A DNA stretch of 64,000 nt, taken from the NCBI RefSeq assembly GCF_002849715.1, contig NZ_CP018863.1, forward strand, positions 744,001-808,000. Direction: 5' to 3'. The stretch is from Arthrobacter crystallopoietes (GTDB lineage: Bacteria; Actinomycetota; Actinomycetes; Actinomycetales; Micrococcaceae). The notes beneath the pieces were generated by a model, which was given only the letters and a program-made list of their open reading frames with translations, was not told the origin of the DNA and made no database searches. Numbering within the stretch: position 1 is the stretch's first letter; each line of letters opens with the position of its first letter. This document shows, piece after piece, positions 61,367-64,000 of the stretch. The position numbers were made by a program, and so were the translations under genes.

Positions 61367-61906
61367 CTACTTCTTGAAGACCTCGGCGCTGACCGGAGTG
61401 GGATTGGCGAAGAGATCCAGCACCGGGCAGTGCGCGTCTACCGTGCGGCGCAGCTCCTCGTAGCGTTCCTGCGTTTCGGGGCCGTTGATGTTCACGCTCA
61501 ACCGCACCGCGCTGAAGCCGGGGCGCACACTCCGATCGGCGCCGAACAGGCCCTGCACGTCCAGATCGCCCTCGGCGTCGATGCTGATCTCGTCGAAACG
61601 GATGCCTAGCTGGTGTGCGTACAGCCGGTAGACCACTACCTGGCATGAAGCCAGGGCGCCCAGCGCGTACTCCACCGGGCTGGCAGCGGTATCCTCGCCG
61701 GCCAGGCCCGCCGGTTCGTCAACGGAAAACTCGTGTTTGCCCGCGGTGACACGGGTGGCCACCGGGCCGGTTCCCTGGCCTGCCACCTTGAACGTCAGCT
61801 TGGCGTTGGCGGTGTCTTCAGCGATCTTGCCGGTCCAGAAGGCGCCGGCCTCATCCAGACGGGTGGCACGATCTTCGGCCAGGTCGCGGAGAGCTGTTTC
61901 AGTCAT
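61367..61906 (-). CDS. OsmC-family protein under a SAM riboswitch
   Basis: 179 residues. VDEPAGLAGEDTAASPVEYALGALASCQVVVYR is the OsmC signature with the first Cys; the second Cys is in VDAHCPVLDLF. The two Cys would reduce peroxides. AAGKH-type strands precede. AAGGA precedes the ATG. A SAM-IV-type riboswitch sits 39 bp upstream (61945-62062). This suggests a link to sulfur or methionine metabolism; the family also has members acting on thiolated substrates. Confidence 0.9.
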   Translation of the reverse strand: MTETALRDLAEDRATRLDEAGAFWTGKIAEDTANAKLTFKVAGQGTGPVATRVTAGKHEFSVDEPAGLAGEDTAASPVEYALGALASCQVVVYRLYAHQLGIRFDEISIDAEGDLDVQGLFGADRSVRPGFSAVRLSVNINGPETQERYEELRRTVDAHCPVLDLFANPTPVSAEVFKK

Positions 61907-61944
61907 GGTTGAATCCTTCCTGTCGGCGCACGCCGGAGCAGGGC

Positions 61945-62062
61945 GCCATACTTACGCCTCCCGTTTGGGCCGGCGTCGAATCTTCACCTGGGGCACCCCG
62001 CTACAGCTACGAGGGTTGCCGTCCAACCGGCCAGGGCCGAAGGTTGGAACTCTTGATTCTGT
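61945..62062 (-). promoter_or_regulatory. SAM-IV-type S-adenosylmethionine riboswitch (second copy)
   Basis: On the minus strand GAATC (62059-62055) pairs with GATTC (61982-61978) as P1. TTCCAAC and GGTTGGA form P2; CGGCAACCCTC and GCGGGGTGCC form the core; ACGCC and GGCGT after P1 give the extra hairpin of the SAM-IV class. A promoter TTGAAC-18-CAGAAT (62097-62068) lies just upstream. The layout closely follows the one at 25903-26022. It controls the OsmC gene. Confidence 0.87.
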
Positions 62063-62128
62063 GTCCGATTCTGCATGGTGCAGCACGGTACGTTCAACCG
62101 TTTTGTAACACGAGGACTTCTATAGTTC

Positions 62129-63850
62129 CTAGCGGCCCAGCTCGCCTTCGGGCCGGCCAACCTGGCCTTCGGGCTGGTGTTTGTCGCCGGGGATCCGGGC
62201 CCGGTCATACTCCGGACTGCCGGGTACGGGCTCCGTCTTGTGTTCGTCCTCGGCTGGCTTCTTGGGCGGTTCGCGGAAGTAGTCAGCGTTGGCCAGGTTC
62301 CAGTCTTCGCTCCAGCCGCGGGGAGGATCCTTGAGCAGTTCGCCGGGCTCCATCCAGTTGTAGATGTTCTCGTAGGAGCGCGTGGTCAGATGGTCCACGC
62401 GGCGCCGAAGCATCCGCGGCGAGACCTCGTCCGGGGATTTGCAGCCCATCGACGCCATGATCTGGACGCTCTCGTCCACAGTGAGCTTCTGGTAGTTGAA
62501 AACGCGCTGGCCCTTGTCCTCGACGTTGAGCGCGCGCACCAGCCGCGGGTTCTGCGTGGCCACGCCCACCGGGCATTCGTTGGTATGGCATTTCTGCGCC
62601 TGGATGCAGCCGGTGGCCATCATCATGGTCCGCGCGCTCATGGTGAAGTCCGCGCCTTCGATCAGGCGCTTGACGATGTCCGAGCCGGAGGCGACCTTCC
62701 CCGCGGCGGCAATGCGGACGCGCTCCCGCAGCCCCACGCCGACCAGGGCGTTGTGCACCAGCATCAGGCCCTCCGTCAGCGGCGTGCCCACGTTGTCCTG
62801 GTACTCCAGCGGCGCCGCGCCGGTGCCGCCTTCGGAACCATCGACGACGATGAAATCCGGCGTCACCTTCTCCTCCAGCATCGCCTTGCAAATGGCGAGC
62901 ACGTCCACCCGCGAGCCCACGCACAGCTTGAAGCCGATGGGCTTTCCATCGGAAAGCTCGCGCAGCTGCTTGACGAAGCGGATCAGTTCCCGCGGCGTGC
63001 CGAAGGCGCTGTGGCTGGCAGGCGACACGCAGTCGACGCCCATCTCCACGCCGCGGGCTTCGGCGATCTCCGGGGTGACTTTAGAACCCGGCAGGACACC
63101 GCCCAGACCGGGCTTGGCCCCCTGCGAAAGTTTGATGCTGATGCCCTTGACCTCGGGACGCGCCGCCTTCGGGATGAAGGCTTCTGGGCTGAAGTGTCCG
63201 TCTTTGTCCCGCGCGCCGAAGTAGCCTGAACCTATCTCCCAGATCAGGTCGGCACCGTATTCGAGGTGGTACTTCGTCAGGCCGCCTTCACCGGTTTCCT
63301 GCACAAAACCGCCGAGCGCCGCACCCTTGTTCATCGCGAGCACGGCATTCTTCGACAGCGAGCCGAAGCTCATGGAAGAGACGTTGAACAGCGAAATATC
63401 GTAGGGCTGCCTGCAATCAGGCCCGCCCAAGGGTATCCGGGGATGCTGCTTGGGTGGCGCCACCGGAGCGGTGGAATGGATCAGGTATTCGTAGCCGATC
63501 TGGTTCACTTCGCGCTCCGTGCCGAAGGCCTTGTGGCTGTTCTCGCCCTTGGCACGCGCATACACCAGCGACCGCACATCGCGGTTGAACGGCTTTCCGT
63601 CCACGTTCCGCTCGACAAAGTACTGCTGGATTTCCGGCCGGATGGATTCCAGCACGTACCGCATATGCCCCAGGATGGGGTAGTTCCGCAGGATCGAGTG
63701 CCGGGTCTGGACCACGTCCCAGATCCCGATCACCAAGAGCGCAACAACGACGGCGGCCAGCACCCACCAGCCAACGGAGCCGAACGACGCGGCCACGATG
63801 GTAATAAAGCCCAGCACCGCAAGAACAACAAAAACCAAAAAGCGTGCCAT
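62129..63850 (-). CDS. Membrane-anchored FMN-binding glutamate synthase-like protein
   Basis: 573 residues. Two N-terminal membrane segments (MARFLVFVVLAVLGFITIV and WWVLAAVVVALLVIGI) are followed by a GltB-type FMN barrel: FNVSSMSFGSLSKNAVLAMN, ETGEGGLTKYHLEYGADL, SIKLSQGAKPGLGG and DFIVVDGSEGGTGAAPLEY. CIQAQKCHTNECPVGVATQ supplies the [3Fe-4S] Cys. It lacks the glutaminase domain and has no small-subunit partner here. A stand-alone form of this kind is common in actinobacteria, and its true reaction is not established. Confidence 0.88.
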   Translation of the reverse strand: MARFLVFVVLAVLGFITIVAASFGSVGWWVLAAVVVALLVIGIWDVVQTRHSILRNYPILGHMRYVLESIRPEIQQYFVERNVDGKPFNRDVRSLVYARAKGENSHKAFGTEREVNQIGYEYLIHSTAPVAPPKQHPRIPLGGPDCRQPYDISLFNVSSMSFGSLSKNAVLAMNKGAALGGFVQETGEGGLTKYHLEYGADLIWEIGSGYFGARDKDGHFSPEAFIPKAARPEVKGISIKLSQGAKPGLGGVLPGSKVTPEIAEARGVEMGVDCVSPASHSAFGTPRELIRFVKQLRELSDGKPIGFKLCVGSRVDVLAICKAMLEEKVTPDFIVVDGSEGGTGAAPLEYQDNVGTPLTEGLMLVHNALVGVGLRERVRIAAAGKVASGSDIVKRLIEGADFTMSARTMMMATGCIQAQKCHTNECPVGVATQNPRLVRALNVEDKGQRVFNYQKLTVDESVQIMASMGCKSPDEVSPRMLRRRVDHLTTRSYENIYNWMEPGELLKDPPRGWSEDWNLANADYFREPPKKPAEDEHKTEPVPGSPEYDRARIPGDKHQPEGQVGRPEGELGR

Positions 63851-63926
63851 GGCCCGAGTCTACGACCGACGCCGAAGGAACCGGACGGATCAGGCGGATT
63901 CGTCCGGTTCCGGGCGTAGGCACGGC

Positions 63927-64000
63927 TCAGGCACAGCGCTCAACCTTGACCGTCAGGCGCAGCAGTCGGCTGGCTGCCGCCCAGCCGGTGCGGGTGCCGA
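63927..64000 (-). CDS. 3' end of a further minus-strand gene (partial)
   Basis: On the minus strand one frame reads GTRTGWAAASRLLRLTVKVERCA and stops with TGA at 63929-63927, then runs off the window. The codon choice looks like coding sequence, but 24 codons are too few for a family call. Confidence 0.3.
   Translation of the reverse strand, partial: GTRTGWAAASRLLRLTVKVERCA

Noticed and set aside
1..64000. Search for tRNA, rRNA, insertion sequences, integrases, CRISPR arrays and toxin-antitoxin or defence genes
   Set aside because: None was recognised by motif or repeat structure. Gene content and composition look uniform, with no sign of a mobile island.

Overview
The window is about 64 kb of GC-rich, tightly packed bacterial chromosome with frequent GTG starts, ATGA/GTGA gene overlaps and strong GC hairpins at gene ends. 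An LigC-type DNA ligase, a DUF1918 protein, BenE, and two SAM-IV-type riboswitches point to an actinobacterium, most likely of the Micrococcaceae (Arthrobacter-like). That assignment is inference from gene families. No tRNA, rRNA, insertion sequence, integrase or CRISPR array is visible. The content looks like ordinary chromosome rich in catabolism and transport.

Layout. 1-7.3 kb: 5' end of a TetR gene, a two-hairpin C-rich-loop RNA candidate, a DUF4242 protein, then a tctC-tctB-tctA-usp operon for tripartite tricarboxylate-type uptake facing a CitA/CitB-type two-component pair. 7-13.2 kb: small unknown proteins, a dienelactone hydrolase, a lipoprotein penicillin-binding protein, a cyclodeaminase-like protein and an alanine-dehydrogenase-like enzyme. 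13.2-20.6 kb: a secreted AMIN-like protein, a cystine-type ABC importer, BenE, an SRPBCC protein and a flavodoxin-like reductase. 20.6-26.6 kb: prephenate dehydratase, LigC, a DHFR-like reductase, an aldo/keto reductase, a PIG-L deacetylase, and a flavin reductase behind a SAM riboswitch.

26.7-41.7 kb is a sugar-acid catabolic region: a LysR regulator divergent from 5-dehydro-4-deoxyglucarate dehydratase, glucarate dehydratase and a 2-hydroxyacid dehydrogenase; a peptide-type ABC operon (oppABCDF plus TauE/SafE) whose second permease gene is frameshifted; a second 2-hydroxyacid dehydrogenase, a UspA protein, an IclR regulator and a semialdehyde dehydrogenase. The LysR promoter region and the second dehydrogenase share a 53-bp promoter module with identical spacing, so they are probably one regulon. 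41.7-52.7 kb: S4 RNA-binding protein, esterase, DUF3237, cupin, aldo/keto reductase, an operon of orphan solute-binding protein, P450 and [2Fe-2S] ferredoxin facing an IclR regulator, then dctA, DoxX and a PAP2-like protein. 52.7-58.4 kb: TetR-controlled beta-oxidation operon (ECH/HAD fusion, acyl-CoA dehydrogenase, acyl-CoA ligase) with an apparently leaderless start. 58.5-64 kb: small proteins, an amino-acid permease, DUF1918, an OsmC protein behind a second SAM riboswitch, and a membrane-anchored glutamate-synthase-like protein.

The most novel signal is a three-copy family of intergenic elements (about 19.9, 20.7 and 43.9 kb). They share a TAGTGT box, a CACCT/AGGTG leader hairpin and a GC-rich terminator-like stem whose loop carries CCCCCAACCTCC, a sequence that includes the anti-Shine-Dalgarno core. 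They look like small-RNA genes.
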